Assembly (NCBI GenBank): GCA_937916465.1
Contig: CALFTK010000034.1
Span: 1-16,565 of the forward strand
Direction: 5' to 3'
Source of the DNA: an uncultured Bacteroidales bacterium
GTDB taxonomy: Bacteria; Bacteroidota; Bacteroidia; Bacteroidales; Bacteroidaceae
DNA length: 16,565 nucleotides
Part shown: positions 7,801 to 14,400 of the stretch, piece by piece
Layout of the letters: each line of letters opens with the position of its first letter
Position numbering within the stretch: the first letter of the stretch is position 1
Notes under the pieces: generated by a model
What the model was told of the DNA's origin: nothing
What the model saw: the letters and a program-made list of their open reading frames with translations, nothing else
Database searches by the model: none
Made by a program: the position numbers and the translations under genes

Positions 7801-8839
7801 CAGTTACCACACCCGAAATATTTTCTTTAAAATCGGAGAATTTATAGTAGCCAAACTGACTGGAATCTATTGTGGTCATAGCCAATCCTGACAAGAAACA
7901 ACCCAACCACATATTACCCTGACTATCCTTATAAAAAGCACTTATATCCAGATTGTCAAGTTCCATATCGTTTATAGTCTGTTTGATACGTTCCAAAGTT
8001 TTTGTCTCTTTATTGTATTTAAGCAGACCATTACCTCTTAATGACACATATAGTTCTTTATTTATATCCATATATGTATGGGTTATCTCCCAGATACCAT
8101 TATTAGGTGTTATTCTATCTAAATGTTCATTCAGACTATTCCATACATAAATGTGGTTATTTGTCGATATAAAGATATTTCCTTCATCATCTTCATGTAT
8201 TCCGGTTATGTCTCTATTTATAACATCGCGTTTAAAATGTGTTATACGCATAGTATTAGGGTCACATAAAGAGACACCTATAGGAGTTCCTATCCATATT
8301 AATCCGCCATAATCTTCAATAATTGTACGACATACATCAAGTCCTAACTGAGGTGTTATCTTGTCCAGATTAATAGCTTCGTACAGATTGTTAGGATGAA
8401 TACAGTATATACCTTTTCCAGAAGTGGAAAACCAAATATCTCCATTACTTAACTTAATTATTCCGGTTATAAACACGGTATTGGCATCGGGCAGTTTAAC
8501 CGTATGTAATTCATTGCTATTTGGATACATGAACTGAATTCCCTTACTTGTACCCACCCATAGAATACCATCGTCTGCACAATACAGGGTACGTACATAG
8601 TTACTCATCAGTGACAAAGAATCATTTGGATTGTGAAAGAAATTTGTGAAATTGTATCCATCATATTTATTCAATCCATTCTCTGTTCCTATCCATATAA
8701 AACCTTTACTATCTTCACATATTGTTTGAAGACGGCTATTGGATATATTATCTTCTGTAGTGTACCAATATGTTCGTTGAGCCGATATAAACACGGTGCT
8801 CAACATCATTAGAGTCAATAATGTAAAACGTCTTAGCAT
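4832..8839 (-). CDS. hybrid two-component system regulator (sensor kinase, receiver and AraC domains in one protein)
   Basis: A 1335-residue membrane sensor-regulator of the Bacteroidetes type that usually senses oligosaccharides in the periplasm and switches on glycan-use genes. In order: signal peptide (1-20, ending FISA before Q); fourteen Reg_prop-like repeats of the G-x-I/L-W-I/V-G-T form (about 30-630), enough for two seven-bladed propellers; a Y_Y_Y domain (about 676-757); one membrane helix (about 762-782); a HisKA domain with phospho-acceptor H806 in AHEICTPMT; an ATPase domain with N-box N923, DNGIGMD near 960 and LGMGIGLNF near 990; a receiver domain starting VLVVDDDD, with phospho-acceptor D1119 (ITDVVMPEMDG) and K near 1170 (PKPF); and a C-terminal AraC-type HTH (about 1215-1320). 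The H-box has Cys where Arg is usual. It is divergent from the SGNH-CotH pair, its likely target. Its last 35 nt overlap the TIGR02757 start. Confidence 0.95.
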   Translation of the reverse strand: MLRRFTLLTLMMLSTVFISAQRTYWYTTEDNISNSRLQTICEDSKGFIWIGTENGLNKYDGYNFTNFFHNPNDSLSLMSNYVRTLYCADDGILWVGTSKGIQFMYPNSNELHTVKLPDANTVFITGIIKLSNGDIWFSTSGKGIYCIHPNNLYEAINLDKITPQLGLDVCRTIIEDYGGLIWIGTPIGVSLCDPNTMRITHFKRDVINRDITGIHEDDEGNIFISTNNHIYVWNSLNEHLDRITPNNGIWEITHTYMDINKELYVSLRGNGLLKYNKETKTLERIKQTINDMELDNLDISAFYKDSQGNMWLGCFLSGLAMTTIDSSQFGYYKFSDFKENISGVVTAMMLDNEDNLWIGYNNKGLTCIDKNGTVTVNNSVYPYVSCFYQADDGKLWVGLTSGGLSLLNTKTGKLTPVISNEYAAIYTMAEDSKGNLYLSELGDGFTKYVPGDTASIPWSTLISEDSEFRLSNNWVYAMFIDSDDRLWLGHDNGIDCYDIKTNRFLDVDRIRQTISATSCYVIKEDSEERLWFGTNMGLMMFDRTADVIKLYTEDEGLSDKIINGLEEDKYGNIWVSTQSGLNKINPETSEIDRYYSGAGLRDRTYNKVSTSNTQSGLIYFASNNGITFFNPLLISESTMVNDILLTAFTINNEPISLTSISNSKNKENVSLIDADMFELSYKDNSFTLEFSTLNFGEEDCISYEYTFDLTRNKWSTTPTGVNVINFSHLNPGTHKLSVRARMNDSHSNVKTFTIRVAPPWYMSIYAYCFYLLLVAVVIFTIIRSVKRRGEQNVSEAKLQAFTNIAHEICTPMTMIISPLEELLLQSDLNLGTHKQLQQMHKSSTKILSLIHQLLDLRKYDEGQMHIRYTEVDFVNFIMGAFELYTQTAERREIEFSYSHSIEELPIYIDEDCIDKVLMNLLSNAFKYTSDGGTIEVKLDVGINESVKGPLRNYAQVSIIDNGIGMDIKDVTRVFDRFYRAQNSLTSMTLGMGIGLNFCRVLIEMHQGEIWAENRKDTRGSIFTFRIPLGKAHIKEENIDKENEAVRKELSMMRINETELLEVESNPSHYRKVLVVDDDDSMLEYISDNLKHIYKVITCKNGLEGLRMAVSQKPDLVITDVVMPEMDGITLLRKLKMNVDTSHIPVIVLSGKNKLQDRMLGIETGADAYLPKPFYMNELKSTIANLISNRLIMKGKYSGAQEQKKIVEAIHIESTDEQFMKQILDLINKNLSNSEFSVEQLMKELRVSKSKLNRKIKDMTGFSPARFIQNIRMQQAKVLLMKEKNVNISQIAYEVGFSSQTHFSTTFKSFFGITPTEYLKQKGIINDEEKSETTTE

Positions 8840-8857
8840 AAGTATATGTTTTGATTG

Positions 8858-8889
8858 TAAAGTTATTCATTTTTACACTTCCTTACAAC
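8858..8889 (-). promoter_or_regulatory. promoter of the hybrid regulator gene
   Basis: On the minus strand GTTG (8886-8889) is followed after exactly 20 bases by TAACTTTA (8858-8865), a one-mismatch TAnnTTTG. The predicted start near 8851 leaves a leader of about 12 nt before the ATG at 8839. The -33 element lies in the left arm of a short ACAACA/TGTTGT inverted repeat (8885-8890, 8912-8917). Confidence 0.5.
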
Positions 8890-8924
8890 ATTTTTTTTAA
8901 CCTTATTTTTTTGTTGTTATAATA

Positions 8925-8957
8925 TTAGTGTTAATAGTTATACTTTTAGTAACTTTA
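8925..8957 (+). promoter_or_regulatory. probable weak promoter of the SGNH-CotH pair
   Basis: The -7 element TAACTTTA (8950-8957) is the same octamer used by the divergent regulator promoter. Only a poor -33 match exists (TTAG, 8925-8928, 21-base spacing). Transcription would start near 8964, about 30 nt before the ATG at 8994. The weak -33 element suits a promoter that needs an activator, perhaps the divergent regulator; that is inference. Confidence 0.4.
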
Positions 8958-8993
8958 CGGACAGAAAGTATAATCATTAATCAAATTATAATT

Positions 8994-10211
8994 ATGAAAG
9001 TAAAAAGTTTATTGTTGGCATTGATACTGCCATTATTCATCTCTGTACCTGCTATGGCAGGCAAACATTGGGTAGCTACTTGGGCAACTGCAGAACAGGT
9101 TGTTGAACCTCACAACTGCCCTCCTGCTCCATATCTGGAAAACAATTCAATCAGACAGATAGTACAGGTATCTATCAGCGGTAAGAAAATCAGATTGAAA
9201 TTTTCAAATGAATTCAGCAAAGGTCCGGTTACCATTAATGCAGCCGAAGTGGCTATTGCAGCTACTGCAGGTAGCAGCAGTGATATTGTTGCCGGAACAG
9301 AAAAGAGCCTGACTTTTAACGGAAGTTCATCTGTAACTATCCAGCCGGGTGAACTTGTAGTATCAGACCCTATCAATTTTAAATTGAACAACCGTGAAAA
9401 TGTGGCTATAACAATGCATCTTGGTGAAGCATCATCAACAAGTGTTACAGGCCATCCGGGCTCACGTACCACATCATACATTGCTGAAGGACAGACTTCA
9501 GATTTCAGCAATGCTACAGCTACAGCACATTGGTACATAATTAATGCAATAGAGGTGTTTGCCGAAAAGAAAGCACGTGCAGTTGTGGTACTTGGTAACT
9601 CTATCACAGATGGTCGTGGTTCTACTACTGACCAGCAGAACAGATGGACAGACAACCTTTCACGCAGACTATTAGAGAATAAATCAACAAAACGCGTAGC
9701 AGTTCTAAACATGGGACTGGGTGGCAACTGCATTCTTAATGGCGGCCTTGGTCCGACCGGACGCAGCCGTTACAACCGCGACCTTTTCCAGCAGGAGGGC
9801 GTAAAATACATCATTCTTTTTGAAGGTGTAAACGATTTGGGTGGTTATGGCGATGCAGTAGCAAAAGCAAAGCAGATAATTGAAGTTTACAAACAGATAA
9901 TAGACGAAGCTCACGAACGTGGCATATATGTATATGGTGGTACAGTAATGCAGTTCAAGGGTAATAACTACTACAGCGAAAACCACGAAGAGGGACGCCA
10001 ACTATTGAACGACTGGATTCGTAATGGTGGTTATTTTGACGGTCTTATTGACTTTGACAAAGCAATGGGTAGCGAAGACGATCCTGCCAGACTAAATCCA
10101 AAGTTCCTGTTTGAAAATGACTGGTTACATCCCAATGCTGATGGATATGTGCACATGGGTAACTGCATAGATTTGGAATTATTCTCCCGCATGGGTAGCC
10201 CTGCCAAATAA
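8994..10211 (+). CDS. secreted SGNH/GDSL-family hydrolase (putative esterase)
   Basis: A 405-residue exported hydrolase of the SGNH/GDSL superfamily, which removes acyl groups from sugars or lipids. Residues 1-22 form a signal peptide ending PAMA before G. A beta-rich N-terminal domain beginning WVATWATAEQ (about 23-195) is typical of the family branch annotated as lysophospholipase-L1-like. The catalytic blocks follow: block I VLGNSITDG with nucleophile S203, block II around NMGLGGN, block III GVND with N280, and block V DWLHPN with D376 and H379. Block I has Asn where the common form has Asp (GDS). The substrate cannot be told; with a glycan-type regulator and a GH115 enzyme nearby, a carbohydrate deacylase is plausible. 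An in-frame ATG at 8928 would add 22 residues but would precede the promoter and spoil the signal peptide, so 8994 is chosen. CotH follows after 42 bp, probably on the same transcript. Confidence 0.9.
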   Translation: MKVKSLLLALILPLFISVPAMAGKHWVATWATAEQVVEPHNCPPAPYLENNSIRQIVQVSISGKKIRLKFSNEFSKGPVTINAAEVAIAATAGSSSDIVAGTEKSLTFNGSSSVTIQPGELVVSDPINFKLNNRENVAITMHLGEASSTSVTGHPGSRTTSYIAEGQTSDFSNATATAHWYIINAIEVFAEKKARAVVVLGNSITDGRGSTTDQQNRWTDNLSRRLLENKSTKRVAVLNMGLGGNCILNGGLGPTGRSRYNRDLFQQEGVKYIILFEGVNDLGGYGDAVAKAKQIIEVYKQIIDEAHERGIYVYGGTVMQFKGNNYYSENHEEGRQLLNDWIRNGGYFDGLIDFDKAMGSEDDPARLNPKFLFENDWLHPNADGYVHMGNCIDLELFSRMGSPAK

Positions 10212-10216
10212 GGGCT

Positions 10217-10232
10217 ATCCCCATTCGGGGAT
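10217..10232 (+). other. small hairpin between the SGNH hydrolase and CotH genes
   Basis: A 6-bp perfect stem (ATCCCC at 10217-10222, GGGGAT at 10227-10232) with the loop ATTC starts 5 bp after the stop codon. There is no U-tract, so it is more likely a transcript-stabilising or attenuating hairpin between co-transcribed genes than a full terminator. Confidence 0.5.
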
Positions 10233-10253
10233 TGTCAAACTAAATATGTTATT

Positions 10254-11888
10254 ATGCTTAAACTTACAAAAAAAGAGTCAATTATTGGATTAAGCCTGTT
10301 ATTATTGTTTGCTACAGGCAATGTATGGGCACAGTTCCCGGGTTTTGGAGGTGGTTTCGGATACTTTGGACGATTTCACAGTTTTGGACCGGACGTTTCA
10401 CAAAACAACCAACAATTTGGTTTTGGAATGGAAAATGAACAGGGAAACAGTGTAGAGTTTACATCGTCAAACCTGCCTATCATTATTATAGATACTGATG
10501 GTGGCAGAATTAATGCCGACAAAAAAATAACTGCAACAATGCAGATTATTGACAACGGGACAAACCAGAGAAACAACATTACAGATTCCCCAAACAACTA
10601 CAACGGACTAATTGAAATAAAACTTAGAGGTAATTCATCACTCAGTTTTGAACAGAAGCGATACACTATTGAAACTGTTGGCAGTGATGGTAAGAAGTTT
10701 GACACACCACTGTTGGGTATGCCTGCCGATAATGATTGGGTACTTCTTGCTCCATATAATGACATATCAATGATGCGCGATGTTTTTGCATTCGATTTAT
10801 GGAACAAAATGGGATATTGGGCTCCCAGAACCCGCTATGCCGAACTGGTAGTAGATGGTGATTATCGCGGAGTCTATATACTTACCGAAAAGATTAAACG
10901 CAGCAAAGACAGATTGGATATAGCAAATCTGAAAGAGGTGGATAACGAAGGTCTGGAACTGACAGGCGGATACATAATGAGAATAGATGCCTACGATGCA
11001 GACGATTTGACATTCACATCAAAAGTACCTGGTATAACCTCTATGCCGTCAATGGGCGGTGGCGGATTTATGAGTTTTGGTGGAGGGATGAATATGATGA
11101 TGGGCGGTCACGGTATGAATAGTGTTGTATGGTCATACTATTCACCAAAAAAATCAAAGATTACCACCGAACAGGCAAATTATATCCACAACTATATAGA
11201 CGAAACAGAGTTGGCTATTCAAAGCGATAACTTCAAAGACCCCGAGAATGGTTATGCCAAATATATCAAAACATCGTCATTCGTAGATTACTTCATCCAC
11301 ACTGAACTAAGTCTTAACGCTGACGGTTTTAAACGCAGTGCCTATTTCTACAAGACCAAACAGAACGAAGATGGTTCGGGCGGCAAACTACATGCAGGTC
11401 CGGTATGGGACTACAATCTGGCATACGGCAATTGTAACTTCTGTAATGCAGACCAGATTGACGCATGGGTGCATGAAGGTGGCGAAACCAATCCTACCCC
11501 GGCTATGTGGAAACGTCTTACAGAAGATCCAGCCTTTATGGACAGAGTAAAAAAACGTTGGAAAGAGTTGCGCAAAGATATACTTAGCATAGAGAGAATA
11601 AATAGTTTTATAGACTCCAATGCCAAACTGTTGGCAGAAGCACAGGAACGCCAATATGAGAAGTATGATGACCTATTGGTTCCAAAGAATTCCAACAATC
11701 AACATCAAAATGGAATGATGGGTGGATTTGGAGGAATGATGGGCGGACCTGGTGCTATGATGGGTATGGGTGGCAATAGCATATCATGGTTTGCAGCTTA
11801 TCGTGTATCAAGCTATGAAGAAGAGATTGAAACTCTAAAAAAATGGTTTGCAGCCAGGATAGAGTTCCTTGATAGCCAATGGCAATAA
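10254..11888 (+). CDS. secreted CotH-family protein with Gly/Met-rich insertions
   Basis: A 544-residue exported protein of the CotH family. Members have a kinase-like fold; spore-coat CotH is a protein kinase, and CotH-like proteins also occur in Bacteroidetes and gut cellulolytic bacteria, where the role is unclear. Residues 1-26 are a signal peptide ending VWA before Q, followed by a Gly/Phe-rich stretch (27-45). Family segments are IKLRGNSSLSFEQKRYTIE (about 121-139), LLAPYNDISMMRDVFAFDLW (about 163-182), VDGDYRGVYILTEKIKRSKD (about 200-219), GGYIMRID (about 239-246) and GPVWDYNLAYGN (382-393; D386 is the likely metal-binding Asp). Two low-complexity Gly/Met-rich insertions occur at about 263-292 and 486-510. 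It probably shares the SGNH promoter, 42 bp downstream of that gene. Its TAA stop abuts the convergent antiporter stop with no gap. The family call is firm; enzymatic activity is not established. Confidence 0.9.
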   Translation: MLKLTKKESIIGLSLLLLFATGNVWAQFPGFGGGFGYFGRFHSFGPDVSQNNQQFGFGMENEQGNSVEFTSSNLPIIIIDTDGGRINADKKITATMQIIDNGTNQRNNITDSPNNYNGLIEIKLRGNSSLSFEQKRYTIETVGSDGKKFDTPLLGMPADNDWVLLAPYNDISMMRDVFAFDLWNKMGYWAPRTRYAELVVDGDYRGVYILTEKIKRSKDRLDIANLKEVDNEGLELTGGYIMRIDAYDADDLTFTSKVPGITSMPSMGGGGFMSFGGGMNMMMGGHGMNSVVWSYYSPKKSKITTEQANYIHNYIDETELAIQSDNFKDPENGYAKYIKTSSFVDYFIHTELSLNADGFKRSAYFYKTKQNEDGSGGKLHAGPVWDYNLAYGNCNFCNADQIDAWVHEGGETNPTPAMWKRLTEDPAFMDRVKKRWKELRKDILSIERINSFIDSNAKLLAEAQERQYEKYDDLLVPKNSNNQHQNGMMGGFGGMMGGPGAMMGMGGNSISWFAAYRVSSYEEEIETLKKWFAARIEFLDSQWQ

Positions 11889-13505
11889 TCACACCTTATT
11901 CACGTAAAGCAAATCGCCCGATTTTAGAACCGTATTACCATTAGGAATAATACGTTTGCGACCACGTTCTATAAGAATAATTTGAGTATGTTCCTGGATA
12001 GGATAATCCTTTAGTTGATGTCCTATCCATTTACTATTATCATCAATAAGATACTTTACAATCATAAGTGTACCATCACTATTATTGTAAGCCTGAGTAC
12101 AGATTATCACCTTATCGCCCAGCTCTAATAGAGTATTTCCATTTGGCAGAACCAGTGTACCATCCTTTTTGATAACCTGACATAGCAACATGGCTCTGGG
12201 TAATCCTAAATCTTTAACCAATTTGTTACACCATTTGTTCTCTTTGGTAATTTTTATTTCAGTGAACTGTAAATCGGTCTCATCAGAAAAGTCGGTAAAG
12301 GTCTTCATAACATCGGCCTTTTCATCAATTTGTCCAAGTCTCTTTGACACATAAGGCAACAGAGTACCTTGTAACGATATGGATACCAGCACAATACAGA
12401 ACACGACATTGAAAATATCGCGCCCTACAAACGAAGACGATGATGCCGACATAGCCATAATGGCAAACACAATGGATGCAGCTCCACGCAAACCTGCAAA
12501 TGATATAAGCACCTGTTGCTTGAAATCATATTTACGGAATGGAACCAGGCATAAAAAAACCGATATAGGACGACTTACAAAAAGCAAAATAAGGAATATA
12601 ACAGAACCATCTATCAGATTAGTCTGAAGATTATTTGGTTTGGCCAGCAGTCCTAACATAAAGAAGATGACCACCTGCATAAGGCTGGTAACACCATCAA
12701 AGAAATGCACCAGTTCTTTCTTGTTGCTTATAGTTTGATTTCCAAGAATAATACCAACAATGTAGGCTGACAAATAACCGTTACCATTTACTGCTGATGG
12801 CAATGCATAAGAGATAATAGCCACAGCAAGAACAAAAAGAGAATCGTAACCGGAAGAGCGGAATTTTACATGTTTTATAAACCATGTGGCAGCCAAAGCT
12901 ATACCCACACCAAAAATTGCTCCGAATCCAAGCTGCGATAACAGAGTGACCACAATATTTCCTGCCGACACCCCACCCTCTATCAGCGATAGCATAATCA
13001 CTGTCATCATATATGAACAGGGGTCATTGGAACCCGATTCCAGTTCCAGCAACGAAGCAGAACCATTCTTCAAACCCAGTTTTCTGGAACGCAGAATTGA
13101 GAAGACCGATGCTGCATCGGTAGAACTTACAACAGAACCCATAAGCAGACTCTCTATCCAGTTCCATCCCAAAAGAAAATGGCAACACACACCTGTTATA
13201 CCGGCAGTTAGCACAACACCTACTGTAGCCAGTAAACCGGATTCAACTGCCACGGGCTTTGCTGCACTCCATCTTGTACCATATCCACCATAGAACATTA
13301 TAAATATAAGTGCTACTGTACTAACCTGTTCTACCACTTTGTATGACGCCTGACCGCCTATATCAAAGACCTGAAGATGATTACCAAACAGCATACCCAA
13401 CAGAATAAAAGCCAGCAAGACCGGCATACCCAATCTGTTTGTTGCATTATTCAGTATAACACAAATAAATATAATAACCGATACAAGTATAAGTGCAGAA
13501 ATCAT
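11889..13505 (-). CDS. CPA1-family K+ (or Na+)/H+ antiporter with two RCK_C domains
   Basis: A 538-residue inner-membrane cation/proton antiporter of the CPA1 family, NhaP2/CvrA-like. Residues 1 to about 390 hold roughly 12 hydrophobic helices. The exchanger core motifs are SSTDAASVFSILRSRKLGL (D130) and ELESGSNDP (N160-D161), the Asn-Asp pair expected to bind and exchange cations. A later motif is FAGLRGAASIVFA. The cytoplasmic C-terminus has two RCK_C (TrkA_C) domains (about 412-475 and 490-538), each ending in a LPNGNT/IPNGNT...GD segment; in related transporters such domains bind nucleotides, including cyclic di-AMP, and gate transport. The likely job is potassium or sodium export and pH or osmotic balance; ion preference cannot be read from sequence. 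The start is 17 bp after the phosphatase-like gene's stop, so the two are probably co-transcribed. The stop codon directly abuts that of CotH. Confidence 0.93.
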   Translation of the reverse strand: MISALILVSVIIFICVILNNATNRLGMPVLLAFILLGMLFGNHLQVFDIGGQASYKVVEQVSTVALIFIMFYGGYGTRWSAAKPVAVESGLLATVGVVLTAGITGVCCHFLLGWNWIESLLMGSVVSSTDAASVFSILRSRKLGLKNGSASLLELESGSNDPCSYMMTVIMLSLIEGGVSAGNIVVTLLSQLGFGAIFGVGIALAATWFIKHVKFRSSGYDSLFVLAVAIISYALPSAVNGNGYLSAYIVGIILGNQTISNKKELVHFFDGVTSLMQVVIFFMLGLLAKPNNLQTNLIDGSVIFLILLFVSRPISVFLCLVPFRKYDFKQQVLISFAGLRGAASIVFAIMAMSASSSSFVGRDIFNVVFCIVLVSISLQGTLLPYVSKRLGQIDEKADVMKTFTDFSDETDLQFTEIKITKENKWCNKLVKDLGLPRAMLLCQVIKKDGTLVLPNGNTLLELGDKVIICTQAYNNSDGTLMIVKYLIDDNSKWIGHQLKDYPIQEHTQIILIERGRKRIIPNGNTVLKSGDLLYVNKV

Positions 13506-13522
13506 CCTATATATTCTCCTAT

Positions 13523-14335
13523 TTATTCCAAAAATCTTGTTCTCAAAACTTCTAAATCATTATCAGACAGTTTCAACTGGTTATGCAGATATGACTCCAT
13601 ACCACCATAGTTGACATCAATATAGTCAAGTGCTTTTATAAACCAATTCACATTTACTCCAAACAGGCCTTGGACCACTTCCAGTTCAAGAGTTGAGCCA
13701 CCGGCATCAATAACCCTTTTTCTAACTGTTGTCAGTTCATTAGTATAAGCGTGGTTAGAGTATTCAAAATCGTCAATGATACTATTCCTGTCAACACCTA
13801 ATGCCGATAACAGAAAAGCAGCAGCGAGTCCGGTTCTGTCCTTACCCTGTGAACAGTGCCACATAACAGCCCCCCTTTTCACATCATCAATAATCAATCT
13901 GAAAAACTTGCTATAGTTACTCTGACTGACACTATCAGCCACAAAAGAGACATAGAACCCATGGGCCATCATTGATGCCTTACCGCTTAGTACATACCCA
14001 AGAAGCCTGTCCTGCAGGCTCATGGTATCACCAGGCTGTGGTTTAAGCAAACTCCACAATTCACCATTTGTATTGATAATGCTGATATGATGGTTCGCAG
14101 CACCTTCAACACTTCTGTCCGGAGCAGTATCACGTTCATAATCGGTACGGAAATCAAAGACCAGAGATACTCCATACTCTCTTTCAAGTTTCTCCACATC
14201 ACTGTCGGAAGCCCTGAAAAGGTCGCCACAACGTATAAGAAGATTATTCTTTACCTTGCGACCATTACAGCCTATCATTCCACCCAAATGTCTGGCATTG
14301 ACTATGCCATCAAATATTATATCTTTATGCTCCAT
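13523..14335 (-). CDS. tyrosine-protein-phosphatase-like protein
   Basis: A 270-residue protein of the bacterial tyrosine phosphatase group (Y_phosphatase3/PTP-like). The N-terminus has NARHLGG (13-19), a variant of the family N-F-R-D-L-G-G motif with His for Asp. The P-loop HCSQGKDRTG (160-169) gives nucleophile C161 and phosphate-binding R167, and D166 stands between K165 and R167. The intact catalytic loop indicates an active enzyme. Substrates could be phosphotyrosine proteins or phosphoinositide-like or other small phosphates; family members vary. There is no signal peptide, so a cytoplasmic site is most likely. It is followed after 17 bp by the antiporter gene, forming a probable two-gene operon, and preceded by a 34-nt hairpin and a possible promoter just after the GH115 stop. 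An effect of the phosphatase on the antiporter is possible but not shown. Confidence 0.9.
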   Translation of the reverse strand: MEHKDIIFDGIVNARHLGGMIGCNGRKVKNNLLIRCGDLFRASDSDVEKLEREYGVSLVFDFRTDYERDTAPDRSVEGAANHHISIINTNGELWSLLKPQPGDTMSLQDRLLGYVLSGKASMMAHGFYVSFVADSVSQSNYSKFFRLIIDDVKRGAVMWHCSQGKDRTGLAAAFLLSALGVDRNSIIDDFEYSNHAYTNELTTVRKRVIDAGGSTLELEVVQGLFGVNVNWFIKALDYIDVNYGGMESYLHNQLKLSDNDLEVLRTRFLE

Positions 14336-14347
14336 ATCTATACAAGC

Positions 14348-14381
14348 GGACAGGAAAACAGACTATTCTGAATTCCTGTCC
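14348..14381 (-). other. imperfect 34-nt hairpin before the phosphatase gene
   Basis: GGACAGGAA (14348-14356) pairs with TTCCTGTCC (14373-14381). A symmetrical AA/AA mismatch follows, then CAG (14359-14361) pairs with CTG (14368-14370) around a 6-nt loop. It lies between the GH115 stop (14401) and the phosphatase start (14335), ending 12 nt before the ATG. No U-run follows on the minus strand. It could be a terminator for GH115, a 5' UTR structure of the phosphatase mRNA, or a DNA operator. Confidence 0.7.
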
Positions 14382-14388
14382 AACACTG

Positions 14389-14396
14389 CAAAATTA
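14389..14396 (-). promoter_or_regulatory. possible -7 element for the phosphatase-antiporter pair
   Basis: On the minus strand TAATTTTG (14389-14396) matches TAnnTTTG perfectly, but I see no -33 TTTG at the expected distance. If used, transcription would start near 14382, so the whole hairpin at 14348-14381 would lie in the 5' leader. Confidence 0.35.
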
Positions 14397-14400
14397 GTTA

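Noticed and set aside
6800..8800. Repeated G-x-W-I-G-T segments as a tandem DNA repeat or phase-variable region
   Set aside because: The repeats are diverged protein-level Reg_prop blades of the sensor domain, not near-identical DNA repeats.
4150..8839. A toxin-antitoxin or defence module
   Set aside because: No nuclease, methylase, toxin or antitoxin family was recognised; the genes fit a sensor-regulator and a TIGR02757 protein.
8928..8993. N-terminal extension of the SGNH hydrolase starting at the ATG at 8928
   Set aside because: It lies upstream of the probable -7 element and would place a second hydrophobic stretch before a well-formed signal peptide that begins at 8994.
9110..9733. 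Long open frame antisense to the SGNH hydrolase (207 residues)
   Set aside because: It is fully covered by a well-supported plus-strand gene, has no recognisable domain and looks like a codon-bias shadow.
12886..13293. Open frame of 135 residues antisense to the antiporter
   Set aside because: Low-complexity composition, wholly inside a conserved membrane protein gene on the other strand, and no promoter or family signature seen.
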